Notes: generated by a model not told the origin, from the letters alone. DNA of 64,000 nt from Caldicellulosiruptor acetigenus (GCF_026914305.1 NZ_CP113866.1:1057501-1121500), one strand, 5' to 3'; counted from the first letter of the stretch, positions 8,136 through 18,253 are shown. Made by a program: numbers and translations.

Positions 8136-9506
8136 ATGGAAAAGGTGGCAAACGTGCGCCCCGATAGCTCATCGGGGCTTTTTTGTTATCATGATATTGG
8201 GATCAATATACCTTTCTTTGAAGAATATTCAAACGATTCAATTGACCTATCAAATATAGATTTTGATTCAATGGAAGGGGATTTCTTTTTCTTTGAAAAT
8301 TCCCAGATGGCAGCATTTTGCCTTGATAGGCTTTTGTGCGTCACAGTTTACCGTGACAGGATTGAGATTGATTTTGAAGGGGCTAAAGAGGTTTTCTATG
8401 GCGATGTTCCTGCAATGCTTGATAGTATATTGGAAGTCTTAATTCAAAAGAATGCTTATATCACCTGTCAGTTTAACTACCATGCGGTAAATCTGTTAGA
8501 AGACATATATTTAACTGACAGTCCTTATATAGTTTTAAATGTTTACAGAAAAAATGTGCTTGTTGACAAACTTACAGGCAAGAAAACTCTTTTGGTGAGC
8601 AAAGAATTTGAAAAAGCTGCTGAAATAAATTTAAAGAAGTATCAAAGAACTTTGTTTGATGTAAAAAGCAATGTGGTCTTTTCAACTCCAAAAGAGTACT
8701 TTATCAGCACAGTCAAGCAGGCAAAAGAGGATATCAGAAATGGTGAGATTTTTCAGATTGTTCTGTCTCAAATAATATTGGTCAAAAGCAATATCATAAC
8801 CAGCCATCTTTTTTACACAATGAAAGAGAGAAATCCTTCAGAGTACAGCATTGTGATAAACAATGAAGAAAGCCAAATAATTTGTTTTTCGCCAGAGACT
8901 CTTATAAAGAAAAAGGGAAACACAATAAAAACATTTCCAATTGCAGGAACATACAGGATAAACGAAGGCGATGATATTGCCCAGAAAAAGATAGAGATAT
9001 TAAAAGACAAGAAAGAGATAAGTGAACATGTCATGCTTGTTGACCTTGCGCGAAATGACCTTGGCAGGATTTCAAAACCCGGAACTGTAAAAGTAGAAGA
9101 GTACTTGAGAATAAAAAGGCTTTATAATCTCATTCATATATATTCAGTTGTTACAGGTGAACTTGAAGAAAAGAGCCTCACAAAAGCGATACTATCTGTT
9201 TTCCCGGCCGGGACGCTGACCGGCGCACCAAAGATAAGAGCTATGCAACTGATTGAAAAGTACGAAAGGCAGAGAAGAGACCTTTACGGAGGAGCAATCG
9301 GATATATCTACAAAGACCAGTTTGACCTTGCCATAGCTATAAGAATGGCTGTAAAGGACAAAAAGGAAAGCATCTTCAGACTTCAAAGCGGTGCGGGAAT
9401 TGTGAATTTGTCAGTGCCCGAGAATGAATATCAAGAGTGTTTGACCAAGCTCAGAGCGTTTTTGAGGATAATGGAGGTGGATGAAAATGATATTGTTAAT
9501 AGATAA
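8136..9506 (+). CDS. trpE: anthranilate synthase component I
   Basis: TrpE makes anthranilate from chorismate with ammonia from TrpG. The chorismate-binding domain is clear: IFQIVLSQ, NPSEYS, ETLIKKKG, FPIAGTYR, DLARNDLGRI, FPAGTLTGAPK, YGGAIGYI and SGAGIV, from about residue 190 to 440. The N-terminal domain is divergent: FFFFENSQ replaces the usual LLES feedback motif and no RYSFIG is seen. The start is uncertain; ATG 8136 lies 12 nt after GAGAGGAG, with ATG 8124, GTG 8145 and GTG 8154 also in frame. All of these put an intrinsic-terminator hairpin inside the first codons. First gene of trpEGDCFBA; overlaps trpG. Confidence 0.9.
   Translation: MEKVANVRPDSSSGLFCYHDIGINIPFFEEYSNDSIDLSNIDFDSMEGDFFFFENSQMAAFCLDRLLCVTVYRDRIEIDFEGAKEVFYGDVPAMLDSILEVLIQKNAYITCQFNYHAVNLLEDIYLTDSPYIVLNVYRKNVLVDKLTGKKTLLVSKEFEKAAEINLKKYQRTLFDVKSNVVFSTPKEYFISTVKQAKEDIRNGEIFQIVLSQIILVKSNIITSHLFYTMKERNPSEYSIVINNEESQIICFSPETLIKKKGNTIKTFPIAGTYRINEGDDIAQKKIEILKDKKEISEHVMLVDLARNDLGRISKPGTVKVEEYLRIKRLYNLIHIYSVVTGELEEKSLTKAILSVFPAGTLTGAPKIRAMQLIEKYERQRRDLYGGAIGYIYKDQFDLAIAIRMAVKDKKESIFRLQSGAGIVNLSVPENEYQECLTKLRAFLRIMEVDENDIVNR
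8158..8184 (+). terminator. intrinsic terminator / attenuator at 5' end of trpE
   Basis: GCCCCGAT (8158-8165), loop AGCTC, ATCGGGGC (8171-8178), then TTTTTT. This is one of the strongest hairpins in the window and lies at the very start of the trp operon, so it probably attenuates transcription. Just upstream AGGTGGCAAACG (about 8142-8153) faintly resembles a T-box; TGGC would pair with the acceptor end of tRNA-Trp (discriminator G). A full T-box stem I with a TGG specifier could not be identified. Confidence 0.7.
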
Positions 9507-10098
9507 CTATGACTCTTTTACATTCAATCTTTACCAGATGATTGCAAGCAAGACACAGGTTATTGTGTTCAGAAACGACAAAGTGACAGTGGATACAATA
9601 AAAAAATTAAATCCAGCCGGTATTATAATTTCTCCAGGTCCGGGCAGTCCAAAAGATGCGGGTGTGAGCTTAGAGGTTGTAAATACATTTGCGGGTAGTA
9701 TTCCAATCTTGGGTGTGTGCCTTGGTCATCAGGTGATTGGAGAATGTTTTGGAGCACGAGTAATTCATGCAAAAACAATTTACCATGGAATGAGATCGAG
9801 GGTCGACCTGCTTGAAAGTGGAAAAAGAAGCAGACTTTTTAAAGGTGTGCCAGAGAGATTTTTTGCAGGAAGGTATCATTCACTTGTGGTTGAGAAATCT
9901 GCGTCTTTGAAACAACTTGAAGTAGCTGCTGTGAGTGAAGATGATGAGGTCATGTCCCTGGTAAACGATAGCTTGAGAGTCTATGGAATTCAATTTCATC
10001 CTGAGTCAATCCTGACTCCTGATGGCGAGACTATTATTCAAAACTTTTTAGAAATATGCTATGATGGGGTGGAAAAAGATGCTCATCGATGTGCTTGA
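9487..10098 (+). CDS. trpG: anthranilate synthase component II, glutamine amidotransferase
   Basis: A class I glutamine amidotransferase of about 203 residues that delivers ammonia to TrpE. The nucleophile is in LGVCLGHQ and the histidine and glutamate of the triad in QFHPES near the C-terminus; the N-terminal [14 protein letters not shown] is diagnostic for TrpG/PabA. ATG 9487 is chosen, 9 nt after GGAGG; ATG 9481 is also in frame. It overlaps trpE by 20 nt and trpD by 20 nt, so translation is coupled. Could also serve PabB, since no other pabA is in view. Confidence 0.95.
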   Translation: MILLIDNYDSFTFNLYQMIASKTQVIVFRNDKVTVDTIKKLNPAGIIISPGPGSPKDAGVSLEVVNTFAGSIPILGVCLGHQVIGECFGARVIHAKTIYHGMRSRVDLLESGKRSRLFKGVPERFFAGRYHSLVVEKSASLKQLEVAAVSEDDEVMSLVNDSLRVYGIQFHPESILTPDGETIIQNFLEICYDGVEKDAHRCA

Positions 10099-11089
10099 AG
10101 CTGTCACAAACAAAAAGGATTTGGAATATGACCAGGTAAAAAATCTTCTTGACAACATCTTGGAAGGAGAACTTGATGAGATAAAGTTTGGTGCATTTTT
10201 GGCGGCGCTAAAAACAAAGGGCGAAACAGAAAAAGAGATTTCGGCATTTGTTGATGCCTTTTATGACAGGGCAAAAAAACTTAACTTTGACCATCAAAGA
10301 ACAATTGATACATGTGGAACAGGTGGCGATGGAAAAGGCACATTTAACATCTCAACGGCTGCAGCTATTGTCCTTAGCTGTTTTGACGTAAAAGTAGCAA
10401 AACACGGTAACAGAAGCATTACAAGCAATTCAGGATCAGCTGATATCTTAGAAAAGCTTGGGATTGATATCCAAGCTGGGGAAGATAAAGTTTTGAAAGG
10501 GCTTGAGGAGCTGAACTTTGCGTTTTTGTTTGCACCGCTGTATCATCCTGCCATGAAAAAGGTTGCAAATTTAAGAAGAGCGCTTGGTATCAGAACAGTT
10601 TTTAACATCTTAGGTCCGCTTTTGAACCCTGTACCACTAAAATACCAGGTGGTTGGGACATTCAGCTTTGATGCGCAGGAGAAAGTGGCTTCTGTGCTAA
10701 GAGGCAAAAGAAAAAAAACCGCTGTCATACATAGTCTTGACGGGCTTGACGAGATTTCCATTTCTAAAAAGACAAGGGTGCTTGAGATACAAGACAAGAA
10801 TATCAGAGAATATTATATTGACCCAAAAGACTATGGAATTGAATTTGATACAAGCTCAATCAAAGGCTTTTCGCCTGAAGAAAACGCAAGGATTTTGATA
10901 AGTGTGCTTGAGGGAGAAAAGTCGCCTTATTTTTGGGCTGTTGTTTTAAATTGTGGATTTGCACTTTACATTTGTGAGGTTGCAAAAGATGTTGAAGAAG
11001 GAATTAAGCTTTCCTCAAAAGCAATCGAGAGCAGAGAAGCTTATTTTAAGCTCAAAGAGCTTCAGCAGTTTTATAAATCGGGAGTGTAA
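10079..11089 (+). CDS. trpD: anthranilate phosphoribosyltransferase
   Basis: This 336-residue enzyme transfers phosphoribose from PRPP to anthranilate. The PRPP loop [14 protein letters not shown] and the following [18 protein letters not shown] motif are intact, as is the [12 protein letters not shown] anthranilate-binding segment. I choose ATG 10079, preceded by GGGGTGGA, rather than the upstream ATG 10061, because TrpD proteins normally begin near MLIDVLE. Third gene of the trp operon. Confidence 0.95.
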   Translation: MLIDVLEAVTNKKDLEYDQVKNLLDNILEGELDEIKFGAFLAALKTKGETEKEISAFVDAFYDRAKKLNFDHQRTIDTCGTGGDGKGTFNISTAAAIVLSCFDVKVAKHGNRSITSNSGSADILEKLGIDIQAGEDKVLKGLEELNFAFLFAPLYHPAMKKVANLRRALGIRTVFNILGPLLNPVPLKYQVVGTFSFDAQEKVASVLRGKRKKTAVIHSLDGLDEISISKKTRVLEIQDKNIREYYIDPKDYGIEFDTSSIKGFSPEENARILISVLEGEKSPYFWAVVLNCGFALYICEVAKDVEEGIKLSSKAIESREAYFKLKELQQFYKSGV

Positions 11090-11095
11090 TTGAAA

Positions 11096-11878
11096 ATGAG
11101 TGTGCTTGAGCGTATTTTAAGTTATAAAAAGGAAGAAGTTGAAAGGTGCAAAAATCTTATACCTGTTGAGAAGATGAAAAAACTCGCAGTTGAGAAGATT
11201 AAAGGTGGCTATTTAGAAAACAAGTTCAAAAGAATATTCAAAAAAGATAAATTCTGTATAATTGGTGAAATAAAAAGGGCATCACCTTCGGAGGGTGTAA
11301 TATCAGAGGATGCCAATGCAAAAGCAATAGCAAAGATGTATGAAGATTTAGGGTTTTTTGCCATATCAGTTTTGACAGAAAGGTTTTTTTTCAAGGGTTC
11401 GGAACAAGATTTGATGGAAGTAAAAAAAGTGGTATCTCTGCCAGTGCTAAGAAAAGACTTTATCATTGATATCTGGCAGCTTTACCAGACAAAGATGATA
11501 GGTGCAGACGCAGCTTTGCTTATCACAAAAGCTTTATCAGAAAAACAGCTTACAGTATTCATCAAAATTTTGGAAATTCTTGACATAGTGCCGCTTGTTG
11601 AGGTTGAAAATGAATATGAAATTGAAAAAGCTTTGAAGTGTGGTGCAAAACTCATAGGAATCAATAACAGAAACCTGGATGATTTGTCCATCGACATAAC
11701 AAAGACAGAAAGGCTTTTGAAGTATATTCCAAAAGAAGTTGCTGTGATAAGCGAAAGTGGAATTAAGACAAGAGAGGATTTTGACTATATACTTTCGCTT
11801 GGTGTTGATGGATGTTTGATAGGGACATCTTTTATGAAATCGCAAAATCCGCTTGAAATAATTGGTGATAGGATATGA
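11096..11878 (+). CDS. trpC: indole-3-glycerol phosphate synthase
   Basis: A single-domain TIM-barrel TrpC of about 260 residues closing the indole ring with loss of CO2. Signature segments are EIKRASPSEG (catalytic lysine), VLTERFFFKGS, LRKDFIID, LIGINNRNL and ISESGI. ATG 11096 follows GGGAG by 11 nt; TTG 11090 is an alternative. The last bases overlap the trpF start (ATGA type). Confidence 0.95.
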   Translation: MSVLERILSYKKEEVERCKNLIPVEKMKKLAVEKIKGGYLENKFKRIFKKDKFCIIGEIKRASPSEGVISEDANAKAIAKMYEDLGFFAISVLTERFFFKGSEQDLMEVKKVVSLPVLRKDFIIDIWQLYQTKMIGADAALLITKALSEKQLTVFIKILEILDIVPLVEVENEYEIEKALKCGAKLIGINNRNLDDLSIDITKTERLLKYIPKEVAVISESGIKTREDFDYILSLGVDGCLIGTSFMKSQNPLEIIGDRI

Positions 11879-12489
11879 TAGTAAAGTTTTGCGGGCTAAA
11901 GAGGCTTATTGATATTGAGATGTGCAATAAACTTCAGCCTGATATGATAGGCTTAATATTTGCTCCTAGTCCAAGAAAGGTTGAAAAAGACCTTGCAAAA
12001 GATATTGTTTTAGCAAAAAGTCCTTCAATAAAATCAGTGGGAGTTTTCAAAGACCAGAACATATCAGAGGTTATAGAAATAGCAACTTATCTTCAACTTG
12101 ACTTTGTGCAGCTGCACGGCAAAGAAGATTATGAGTATATAAAGCATTTGAAAGACCTTGGATTTAAGGTAATAAAGGCTATTGAAGTTGAGACAGCAGA
12201 AGATATAAAGAGAGCTAAACGCTATACAGAAATAGCTGACTTTGTGCTTCTTGACAGGCCAAAAGGAAGCAGCATAGATATAACAGAGGTTACAAAATTT
12301 GCAGACTTTGCTTACATCATTGCAGGTGGGATAACGCCTGAGAATGTAGATAAATACCTAAATCTAAATCCAGTTGGTATAGATATCAGCTCAGGAATTG
12401 AGACAGATGGTTTTAAAGATTTTGCAAAGATGAAAAAGATTATTGATAAGGTAAATAAATACAAGGTTGGTGAAACAAAAAATGGATAG
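11875..12489 (+). CDS. trpF: phosphoribosylanthranilate isomerase
   Basis: The 204-residue TrpF isomerises phosphoribosylanthranilate. The N-terminal KFCGLKR carries the general-base cysteine, followed by [19 protein letters not shown] and the phosphate-binding [10 protein letters not shown] and GIDISSGIE segments. Separate from trpC (not fused). Its end overlaps trpB by 8 nt. Confidence 0.95.
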   Translation: MIVKFCGLKRLIDIEMCNKLQPDMIGLIFAPSPRKVEKDLAKDIVLAKSPSIKSVGVFKDQNISEVIEIATYLQLDFVQLHGKEDYEYIKHLKDLGFKVIKAIEVETAEDIKRAKRYTEIADFVLLDRPKGSSIDITEVTKFADFAYIIAGGITPENVDKYLNLNPVGIDISSGIETDGFKDFAKMKKIIDKVNKYKVGETKNG

Positions 12490-13663
12490 GTATTTTGGAA
12501 GGTTTGGTGGAATGTATGCACCAGAAACTCTTATGCCAGCTCTTTTAGAGATAGAAGAAGAGTTTTGCAAGCTTGTGAAAGACGAAAAATTCAATCAAGA
12601 GTATGAGTACTATCTCAAAAACTATGTTGGAAGACCATCGCCACTTTACTTTGCCAAAAACTTGAGCGAGCATCTTGGAGTTAAAATATATCTCAAAAGA
12701 GAAGACATAAACCACACCGGTGCCCATAAAATAAACAACTGCATAGGCCAGGCACTTTTGGCAAAGCATATGGGCAAAAAAAGACTTATTGCCGAGACAG
12801 GAGCAGGTCAGCATGGTGTTGCAACAGCCACCGTTGCTGCTCTTTTTGGGATGGAATGCGAGATATTTATGGGTGAAGAAGATGCAAAAAGGCAGTTTCA
12901 TAACGTGCAAAGGATGAAAATGCTTGGCAGCAAGGTAAGAGTAGTTAACAAGGGAAGCAAGACATTGAAAGACGCAATAAACGAGGCAATGCGTGACTGG
13001 AGCGAGACGTTTGAATACACCTTTTATCTTTTTGGTACAGCTGCAGGACCTCATCCGTTCCCAACAATTGTAAAATACTTTCAAAGTGTGATTGGGAAAG
13101 AGACAAAAGAGCAGATAAAAAGCTTAGAAGGAAGACTTCCAGACTATGTCTTTGCGTGTGTGGGTGGTGGTTCTAACGCAATTGGTATCTTCTCAGCGTT
13201 TTTGGAAGATCATGAGGTAAAGCTTATTGGTGTTGAGGGTGCAGGAGAGGGAATACATACAGGCAAAACGGCTGCAACGCTATGCAGTGGGTCTGTTGGA
13301 ATCTTGCATGGTGCAAAGACATATATTTTACAGGATGAGGAAGGGCAAATTCAAAACACTCATTCAATCTCAGCAGGGCTTGACTACCCGGGTGTTGGAC
13401 CTGAACATGCGTATTTGAAAGAAACAGGAAGGGTTGAGTATGTGGGGGCTACTGATAAAGAAGCTGTGGATGCATTTTTGCTGCTCACAAGGCTTGAAGG
13501 GATAATTCCGGCTTTAGAGAGCAGCCATGCACTTGCAGAGGTTATTAAAAGGGCGAAGATGGGACTTTTCAAGAGCAGTGACATTATTGTTGTGAACCTT
13601 TCTGGAAGAGGTGATAAGGATATAAATACAGTACTTGAGCTTTGGAAGGATGATGAGCTATGA
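12482..13663 (+). CDS. trpB: tryptophan synthase beta chain
   Basis: A PLP enzyme of about 393 residues that joins indole and serine. The PLP lysine lies in [19 protein letters not shown], the glycine-rich phosphate loop [10 protein letters not shown] and the [11 protein letters not shown] segment are intact. This is the TrpB1 form, matching a partner TrpA immediately downstream. ATG 12482 is chosen over GTG 12467; AAGGTTGGTG precedes it. Confidence 0.96.
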   Translation: MDRYFGRFGGMYAPETLMPALLEIEEEFCKLVKDEKFNQEYEYYLKNYVGRPSPLYFAKNLSEHLGVKIYLKREDINHTGAHKINNCIGQALLAKHMGKKRLIAETGAGQHGVATATVAALFGMECEIFMGEEDAKRQFHNVQRMKMLGSKVRVVNKGSKTLKDAINEAMRDWSETFEYTFYLFGTAAGPHPFPTIVKYFQSVIGKETKEQIKSLEGRLPDYVFACVGGGSNAIGIFSAFLEDHEVKLIGVEGAGEGIHTGKTAATLCSGSVGILHGAKTYILQDEEGQIQNTHSISAGLDYPGVGPEHAYLKETGRVEYVGATDKEAVDAFLLLTRLEGIIPALESSHALAEVIKRAKMGLFKSSDIIVVNLSGRGDKDINTVLELWKDDEL

Positions 13664-14430
13664 ATTTAATAGATGAAAGATTTGAAAGGCTAAAAAAAGA
13701 GGGAAAAAAAGCTTTCATAGGCTATGTAACGTTTGGGTATCCCTCTTTTGAAGAGACACTTGGGTTTATAAAGCTTGTATATTCATATGTAGACATTTTA
13801 GAGATTGGTTTTCCTTTTTCTGACCCTATTGCAGATGGTGAAATTATTCAAAAAGCTTCTATAAAAGCTCTTAGTGAAGGTGTTAAATTGAGCCACCTTT
13901 TTGAAAGCATTGAAAAGTTTAAAAAAGATAAGCCGGTTGTGCTAATGCTGTATGCAAACACAGTTTACAAAAGGGGAATTGATAGGTTTTTTGAAAGTAG
14001 CAAAGCTTGCGGTGTAGATGGCGTTATAATCCCCGATGTTTCGTTCGAGGAGAGCTTTGAGTTCAAAGAAGCAGCTGAAAAGTTTGGTGTTACTTATATT
14101 GACCTTGTATCTATATCTTCTCTTGAGAGAGCCAAGATGATAGGTAAGCAGTCTAAAGGTTTTTTGTACTGTGTTTCAAGAAAAGGCGTGACAGGTTTTA
14201 AAGGGCAGATTGAGGACAGGATTTTTACTTTCTTGAGAGAACTGAAAACTGTTACCCCAACACCTTTGGCAGTTGGGTTTGGTATAAAGGGTAAAGAAGA
14301 TGTTCAGAAGTTCAAAGACCTTGCAGATGGTATTGTCATTGGAAGCGCAATAATCACAAAGATAGATGAAGGGAAAGACAAGCTTGAAGATTTCTTGAAA
14401 GAAATCTCTGAAAGTCTAAAAGACAAATAA
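13660..14430 (+). CDS. trpA: tryptophan synthase alpha chain
   Basis: The 256-residue TIM barrel cleaves indole-3-glycerol phosphate to indole. [13 protein letters not shown] holds the catalytic glutamate and aspartate region, with [17 protein letters not shown] and AVGFGIKG as further family marks. It starts inside the trpB stop (ATGA overlap) and is the last gene of the operon before a strong terminator. Confidence 0.96.
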   Translation: MNLIDERFERLKKEGKKAFIGYVTFGYPSFEETLGFIKLVYSYVDILEIGFPFSDPIADGEIIQKASIKALSEGVKLSHLFESIEKFKKDKPVVLMLYANTVYKRGIDRFFESSKACGVDGVIIPDVSFEESFEFKEAAEKFGVTYIDLVSISSLERAKMIGKQSKGFLYCVSRKGVTGFKGQIEDRIFTFLRELKTVTPTPLAVGFGIKGKEDVQKFKDLADGIVIGSAIITKIDEGKDKLEDFLKEISESLKDK

Positions 14431-14434
14431 ATTT

Positions 14435-14466
14435 AAGGGGATGCAAAAAACATCCCCTTTTTATAT
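14435..14466 (+). terminator. rho-independent terminator of trp operon
   Basis: AAGGGGATG (14435-14443), loop CAAAAAA, CATCCCCTT (14451-14459) and a T-rich tail. It begins four bases after the trpA stop. Confidence 0.92.
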
Positions 14467-14491
14467 TTTCGCCTTCCTACCGTGCTACCCT

Positions 14492-14671
14492 TCAGTTTAC
14501 AGGAGCCTCCGGATTTTCGGTTTCTTTCAAAAGCCGACTGATTTTCTTTGGTGTCTCCTCAATTTTTGAAAACTCTTCTGCCTCAACATTCTCAAGTTCA
14601 ACTGGCAGGTTGAATTCTTTTAAATTTATCAGGTTGTAATCAAAATAGATGTCACACCTGGGAGAAAACAT
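14492..14671 (-). CDS. small acidic protein, 59 residues, unknown
   Basis: A 59-codon frame on the minus strand that begins MFSPRCDIYFDYN and ends EAPVN. Its ATG follows an unusually strong AAGGGGGGA ribosome binding site at 6-7 nt, and a TATAAT-like sequence lies further upstream, which argues for real expression. It is rich in glutamate with no membrane segment. I do not recognise a family. It lies alone between the trp terminator and the ECF transporter operon. Confidence 0.6.
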   Translation of the reverse strand: MFSPRCDIYFDYNLINLKEFNLPVELENVEAEEFSKIEETPKKISRLLKETENPEAPVN

Positions 14672-14819
14672 TTCAAATCCCCCCTTCCAATATATATTAT
14701 ACCCTCTTTTTCGTTAATTTGTTCGATGTATGCAGGGATACTTCAAAAATACATGTATATTTAAATCCCAAAATCTTTGCTATAATAAAATATAGTTTGG
14801 CAAAAAGGAGAAAAGTAAA

Positions 14820-15656
14820 ATGAGCGTTTTTATAGAGTTTAAAAATGTCAGTTTTTCGTATGTAAGTTCTGATGGAACAAAAACACCAGCCTTGATTGAT
14901 ATAAACCTTAAGATAGGAAGAGGAGAATTTGTTGCGATATTGGGACTGAATGGTTCTGGCAAATCAACCCTTGCAAAACTAATAAACGGCCTTTTAATTC
15001 CAGAAAAAGGCGATGTGATTGTAGATGGTATGAACACAAAAGATACAGAAAAAATCTGGGATATCAGAAGAAAGTGCGGGTATATATTTCAAAACCCTGA
15101 CAACCAGCTTGTTGCTTCAATTGTGGAAGAAGATGTTGCATTTGGACCTGAAAACTTAGGAATGCCGAGAGAAAAGATAAGAAAAGCTGTTGACAGCGCA
15201 CTTTTGGCTGTTGAGATGATGGAATATAAAAACCATGCCACGTACAAACTGTCTGGTGGGCAAAAACAGAGGGTTGCAATTGCTGGTGTTCTGGCGATGA
15301 AGCCAGAGTGCATCATATTGGATGAGCCAACCTCTATGCTTGACCCCAAAGGAAGGAAAGAGGTAATCTCTACCATAGAAAGATTAAACAAAGAAGAGAA
15401 AAAGACCATTGTTTTGGTTACGCACAATATCGACGAGATGCTCTTGAGCCAAAGAAGCATTGTGCTGGATAAAGGACGTATAAAGTTTGACGGCCCTTCG
15501 CTTGAGCTTTTAAAGCTTGATTGGTTTTATGAGATGGGCTTTGACATGCCACAAATTTTGAAGCTCTCAATTGAGCTTAAAAAAAGAGGCGTAAAGATTG
15601 ATAAGGAAATCTGGTCGGTTGACGAAATGGAGAGATTTTTATGTTCATTGAAATGA
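14820..15656 (+). CDS. ecfA1: energy-coupling factor transporter ATPase A1
   Basis: A 278-residue ABC ATPase of the ECF vitamin-uptake module. Walker A is LGLNGSGKST, the Q-loop YIFQNPDNQ, the signature KLSGGQKQRVAIA and Walker B ECIILDEPTSMLDP. The C-terminal extension after the H-loop (VTHNIDEM) is typical of CbiO/EcfA. It forms a heterodimer with the next gene product and drives many substrate-binding S components, none of which is encoded here. It overlaps ecfA2 by 16 nt. Confidence 0.94.
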   Translation: MSVFIEFKNVSFSYVSSDGTKTPALIDINLKIGRGEFVAILGLNGSGKSTLAKLINGLLIPEKGDVIVDGMNTKDTEKIWDIRRKCGYIFQNPDNQLVASIVEEDVAFGPENLGMPREKIRKAVDSALLAVEMMEYKNHATYKLSGGQKQRVAIAGVLAMKPECIILDEPTSMLDPKGRKEVISTIERLNKEEKKTIVLVTHNIDEMLLSQRSIVLDKGRIKFDGPSLELLKLDWFYEMGFDMPQILKLSIELKKRGVKIDKEIWSVDEMERFLCSLK

Positions 15657-16513
15657 GAAATGTAGAGTTCATATATGGCTACAAAACACCATTTGAAAAA
15701 AAGGCGCTTGAAAATATCAACCTTTCGATAACAAAGGGAGAGTTTATTGGGATTATCGGTAAAACTGGTTCAGGCAAATCTACTTTGGTTCAGTTAATGA
15801 ACGGGCTTTTGGTGCCGCAGATAGGTGATGTTGTTGTTGATGGGATAAATACAAAGGATAAAAAAAGAGTAAAAGAAATTCGAAAAAGAGTAGGACTTGT
15901 GTTTCAATACCCTGAATATCAGCTGTTTGAAGAGACAGTTTACAAAGACATAGCGTTTGGTCCTCAAAACCTTGGATTTTCTGAAGATGAAGTAAAAAGA
16001 AGAGTAAAAGAGGTATGCGAGCTTTTAGAAATACCCCAGCAACTGCTAGAAAAGTCGCCGTTTGAGCTTTCTGGTGGGCAGAAACGAAGGGTTGCAATAG
16101 CAGGGATACTTGCAATGGACCCGCAGTGTATAATTCTTGATGAGCCAACAGCCGGGCTTGATATGCGTGGTCGAAAAAGAATTTTTAATATCATAGAAAG
16201 ACTTCACAAAGAAGCAAAAAAGACAATAATTTTAATCTCCCACAGCTTAGAAGATGTTGCAATGCTTTGTGAGAGGGTTATTATTCTAAGCAAAGGCAAA
16301 ATCCATTTTGACGGGCCAAAATATCAGGCTTTTGAGAATGTAGAACTTCTTGAAAAAAGCGGACTTTTGCCACCTGACATACTTTGCCTTCAGCACAGGT
16401 TAAAACTTAAGGGTTTTAAGATTGACAGGTTTGAATATAGTATTGAAAAGGTTGCTGATATGATTGTAAAAAACCTACACTTGCCATTTGCAGAAGAAGG
16501 TGATGGATTCTGA
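15641..16513 (+). CDS. ecfA2: energy-coupling factor transporter ATPase A2
   Basis: A 290-residue second ATPase. Walker A IGKTGSGKSTL, Q-loop LVFQYPEYQ, signature ELSGGQKRRVAIA, Walker B CIILDEPTAGLDM and H-loop LISHSLED are visible. The FQYPEYQLFEETV stretch is characteristic of EcfA2 rather than EcfA1. Its stop overlaps the first base of the ecfT start. Confidence 0.94.
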   Translation: MFIEMRNVEFIYGYKTPFEKKALENINLSITKGEFIGIIGKTGSGKSTLVQLMNGLLVPQIGDVVVDGINTKDKKRVKEIRKRVGLVFQYPEYQLFEETVYKDIAFGPQNLGFSEDEVKRRVKEVCELLEIPQQLLEKSPFELSGGQKRRVAIAGILAMDPQCIILDEPTAGLDMRGRKRIFNIIERLHKEAKKTIILISHSLEDVAMLCERVIILSKGKIHFDGPKYQAFENVELLEKSGLLPPDILCLQHRLKLKGFKIDRFEYSIEKVADMIVKNLHLPFAEEGDGF

Positions 16514-17301
16514 TGGTTGATTTTGTAATTGGTCAATATATCAAAAAAGACTCTTTTGTTCACAGGCTTGACCCGAGAACAAAGATAATAGTGCTATTCT
16601 TTTTTTGTATCTCAATATTTGTGGTAAATAACTTTTATGGATATATATTTTTGTTTGCCCTAATAGTTCTATGGCTTTTGCTCTCAAAGGTAAACCCACT
16701 CATACTTTTGCGCGGAACAAAACCGGTATTTGTATTAATCCTTATAACAGTAATTTTTAATCTTTTTATGACACAGGGAAAACCAGTGCTCAAGATATTA
16801 GGGCTTGTTATAACCGACAGAGGAATTGTACTTTCAATCTTTTTGGTGATTCGGCTTTTGCTACTTGTTTTTGCAACAAGCCTTCTTACTCTCACAACAT
16901 CGCCGATTGAAATAACAGATGCTCTGGAAGTGTTATTAAAACCTCTAAAAAAGGTGAAATTTCCAGTTCATGAAATCTCTATGATGATGTCAATTGCCTT
17001 AAGGTTTATACCAACCATCTATGAAGAGGCAGACAAGATTATGAAGGCTCAAATGTCAAGGGGTGCGGACTTTGAAACAGGGGGATTGATAAAAAAAGCA
17101 AAGTCGCTTTTGCCGCTTTTGATTCCACTTTTTATTTCAGCTTTCAAAAGAGCAGATGAACTTGCAATTGCAATGGAAGCACGCTGCTATAGAGGCTCAG
17201 AAGGACGTACAAAACTCAAAAAACTTGAGTTTGGAATTCCTGACTATATTTCGTTTGTTGTATGTGGGATTTTAATCATACTTGCGATTGTTGTGAGGTG
17301 A
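16513..17301 (+). CDS. ecfT: energy-coupling factor transmembrane protein EcfT
   Basis: A 262-residue membrane protein with about five to six transmembrane helices. The coupling helices that contact the two ATPases carry arginine motifs (AQMSRGADF and AMEARCYRG). The opening DFVIGQYIKKDSFVHRLDPR is typical of EcfT. Together with ecfA1 and ecfA2 it forms the shared ECF core, and the operon continues into truA, an arrangement common in Firmicutes after the ribosomal protein region. Confidence 0.94.
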   Translation: MVDFVIGQYIKKDSFVHRLDPRTKIIVLFFFCISIFVVNNFYGYIFLFALIVLWLLLSKVNPLILLRGTKPVFVLILITVIFNLFMTQGKPVLKILGLVITDRGIVLSIFLVIRLLLLVFATSLLTLTTSPIEITDALEVLLKPLKKVKFPVHEISMMMSIALRFIPTIYEEADKIMKAQMSRGADFETGGLIKKAKSLLPLLIPLFISAFKRADELAIAMEARCYRGSEGRTKLKKLEFGIPDYISFVVCGILIILAIVVR

Positions 17302-17306
17302 AAAAC

Positions 17307-18041
17307 TTGAGAAACATTCTCTTGACCATAGAATATGATGGCACAGGATATTTTGGATGGCAAAAACAGCCCAATAAGAAAACCATTCAGGGAACAATTG
17401 AAGAGGCTATAAAGAAGTTGACAGGCGAAGAGGTAAACTTAATTGGTTCTGGAAGAACAGACAGAGGTGTTCATGCTTTAAATCAAAAAGCCAATTTCAA
17501 AACAAACAGCAAAATTCCAACAGACAAGTTTCCTCTTGCTTTAAATTCTGTGCTGCCTGGCGATATATCTGTAAAAGACGCAGTTGAGGTACCTTTAGAT
17601 TTTTCTGCACGCTACAGTGCAAAGCAGAAGACTTACAAGTATCTTATATATAACAAAAAAAGTCGTCCCGCGCTTTTGAGAAACTATGCGTATTATTATC
17701 CATACGAGCTTGATGTTGACGCCATGCAAAGAGCATGTGAATACTTTATAGGGGAATATGACTTTAAAAGTTTTTGTTCTGCTGATTCTGAAGCAAAGAC
17801 AACCATAAGGCGTGTATACAATGCATATTTGACCTTTGAAAATGAGTGCATTGCAATATATATAACAGCCAATGGCTTTCTTTACAACATGGCAAGGATT
17901 ATCGCAGGGACAATCTTGGACGTGGGAGCAGGAAAATTAAAACCAATGGATATTCCGCTTGTAATAGAGAGCAAAGACAGAACCAAGGCAGGAAAAACAT
18001 TGCCACCCTGGGGGCTTTACCTTGTGGATGTGGTTTACTGA
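17307..18041 (+). CDS. truA: tRNA pseudouridine(38-40) synthase
   Basis: This 244-residue enzyme modifies U38-U40 of tRNA anticodon stems. Catalytic aspartate D52 lies in GSGRTDRGVHA; the N-terminal LTIEYDGTGYFGWQ and C-terminal FLYNMARIIAG motifs agree. I choose TTG 17307, six bases after GAGGTG; a longer frame to 17262 would overlap ecfT and add residues not seen in the family. The stop is close to the convergent tRNA-Val gene. Confidence 0.95.
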   Translation: MRNILLTIEYDGTGYFGWQKQPNKKTIQGTIEEAIKKLTGEEVNLIGSGRTDRGVHALNQKANFKTNSKIPTDKFPLALNSVLPGDISVKDAVEVPLDFSARYSAKQKTYKYLIYNKKSRPALLRNYAYYYPYELDVDAMQRACEYFIGEYDFKSFCSADSEAKTTIRRVYNAYLTFENECIAIYITANGFLYNMARIIAGTILDVGAGKLKPMDIPLVIESKDRTKAGKTLPPWGLYLVDVVY

Positions 18042-18051
18042 CAAAAATAAA

Positions 18052-18128
<77 letters not shown>

Positions 18129-18253
18129 ACCAGTTAGCTATTTACTTTTTGCAGTATGTATTATAACATATATTTTGTAAAATGCAAATATCAAATGAAG
18201 GCTGCAATTGAACATAAAGGAAAATTTGAAGAATGTAACGGGGAGTACTTTAA

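Noticed and set aside
7950-8190. Complete tryptophan T-box riboswitch
   Set aside because: Only a weak AGGTGGC motif and the terminator are visible. I could not find a stem I with a TGG specifier, an AGTA loop or a matching antiterminator, so it is mentioned only as a possibility.
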